5,726 bases of DNA, taken from the NCBI GenBank assembly GCA_024710675.1, contig JANJUH010000319.1:1-5726 (forward strand), given 5' to 3'. Below the pieces are notes generated by a model that was given only the letters and a program-made list of their open reading frames with translations, did not search any database and was not told the origin of the DNA. Below, one piece after another: positions 5,267 through 5,726 of this stretch (the first letter of the stretch is position 1; each line of letters starts with the position of its first letter). The translations under genes were made by a program, and so were the position numbers. This DNA is from Lysobacterales bacterium (GTDB lineage: Bacteria; Pseudomonadota; Gammaproteobacteria; Xanthomonadales; SZUA-5).

Positions 5267-5726
5267 ATGTCCGTCATCGACAAGTTCCGCATGGATGGCC
5301 AGGTGGCCATCGTTACCGGGGCCGCGGCCGGCATTGGCCGTGGCATCTGCGAGGCCTTCGCCAGCGCCGGCGCCGCCGTGGTCGTCAGCGACCTCAGCAT
5401 GGACAAGGCCGAAGCCACCGCGCAGGCGATCCGCGATGCCGGCGGCCAGGCGCTCGCACTGGTCTGCAACGTCACCGACGAGGCCGATCGGGTGACGCTG
5501 GTGACGCGCACCATCAACCACTTCGGCCGCGTCACGGTGCTGGTCAACAATGCCGGCGGCGGCGGCCCCAAGCCCTTCGACATGCCGATGTCGGACTTCG
5601 AGTGGGCGTATCAGCTCAACGTCTTCTCGGCCTTCCGGCTGATGCAACTGTGCGCGCCGCCGATCGCGGCCGCAGGCGGTGGGTCAATCCTCAACATCAG
5701 CTCGATGTCGGGCGACAACAAGAACG
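5267..5726 (+). CDS. hdhA: Short-chain dehydrogenase, 7-alpha-hydroxysteroid dehydrogenase-like, N-terminal part
   Basis: The first 153 codons of a cytoplasmic NAD(P)-dependent oxidoreductase of the classical SDR family, which runs off the window end (E. coli HdhA has 255 residues). Seen: the Rossmann cofactor motif 'TGAAAGIG' (17-24), D42 at the end of the second strand, which favours NAD over NADP, and 'NNAG' (94-97). N118 lies in the active-site helix and catalytic serine S146 in 'ILNISSMSG'. The Tyr-x-x-x-Lys pair lies beyond the window. The stretch 'VNNAGGGGPKPFDMPM' followed by 'LNVFS' and ending 'NKN' is, from memory, nearly identical to the same region of E. coli 7-alpha-hydroxysteroid dehydrogenase, and S146 has the same number there. 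It would oxidise a hydroxyl on a steroid or similar alcohol; the true substrate in this organism is uncertain. The start is fixed by a strong AAGGAG at 5254-5259, 7 bases before the ATG. Confidence 0.92.
   Translation, partial: MSVIDKFRMDGQVAIVTGAAAGIGRGICEAFASAGAAVVVSDLSMDKAEATAQAIRDAGGQALALVCNVTDEADRVTLVTRTINHFGRVTVLVNNAGGGGPKPFDMPMSDFEWAYQLNVFSAFRLMQLCAPPIAAAGGGSILNISSMSGDNKN

Noticed and set aside
5138..5647. 169-codon minus-strand frame antisense to the dehydrogenase gene
   Set aside because: The plus-strand frame has the complete SDR motifs and a strong ribosome binding site; the antisense product shows no domain.
1..5726. CRISPR array, tRNA, rRNA or riboswitch
   Set aside because: I saw no regularly spaced repeats, no tRNA-like cloverleaf with a TTCGANNC-type arm in the gaps, no rRNA segments, and no recognisable riboswitch core in the intergenic regions.

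Overview
The window is GC-rich (by eye about two thirds G+C) and tightly packed with Gram-negative envelope genes. A tripartite RND efflux pump, Sec-exported small proteins and a periplasmic HdeA-like protein all imply an outer membrane. The codon bias (strong G/C at third positions) and the 'GGGTGTGGTG...AGCGAACCGCACC' style of intergenic repeat suggest a high-GC Pseudomonadota (gamma- or betaproteobacterium, perhaps Xanthomonadales-like). That placement is an inference and cannot be settled from this window.

Layout. (1) Positions 2-3502, + strand: the 3' part of a periplasmic adaptor (membrane fusion protein) gene, followed after 9 nt by a complete HAE-1/AcrB-type RND permease gene of 1032 codons. 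The two clearly form one operon. No outer-membrane channel gene follows in the window. (2) Positions 3503-3677: a convergent intergenic region holding a 100-bp imperfect palindromic repeat. (3) Positions 3678-4249, - strand: a complete type II toxin-antitoxin module, toxin first (higB-like) and antitoxin second (higA-like). The genes overlap by one base, and a perfect 19-bp dyad that is probably the HigA operator lies just upstream. (4) Positions 4250-4492: a divergent regulatory region with a second, partial copy of the repeat (53 of 61 bases identical to copy 1), a perfect 17-bp palindrome and a possible -10 element. (5) Positions 4493-5181, + strand: two small exported proteins 17 nt apart, a glycine-zipper protein and an HdeA/HdeB-like two-cysteine protein. 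(6) Position 5267 to the window end, + strand: the first 153 codons of a short-chain dehydrogenase closely resembling 7-alpha-hydroxysteroid dehydrogenase (HdhA).

How it fits together. The pump genes act as one unit exporting hydrophobic or amphiphilic compounds. The toxin-antitoxin module is a self-regulating island between two copies of the same intergenic repeat. The glycine-zipper and HdeA-like pair look like envelope or periplasm stress-protection proteins. The dehydrogenase behind them may be read through from the same promoter or have its own.

Nothing here is clearly a new multi-gene system. The points most worth a second look are the repeat pair bracketing higBA, the promoter/operator arrangement of higB (apparently leaderless, with the operator inside the promoter spacer), the unexplained TTACCCA-N3-TGGGTAA palindrome, and the diverged substrate switch loop of the RND permease.
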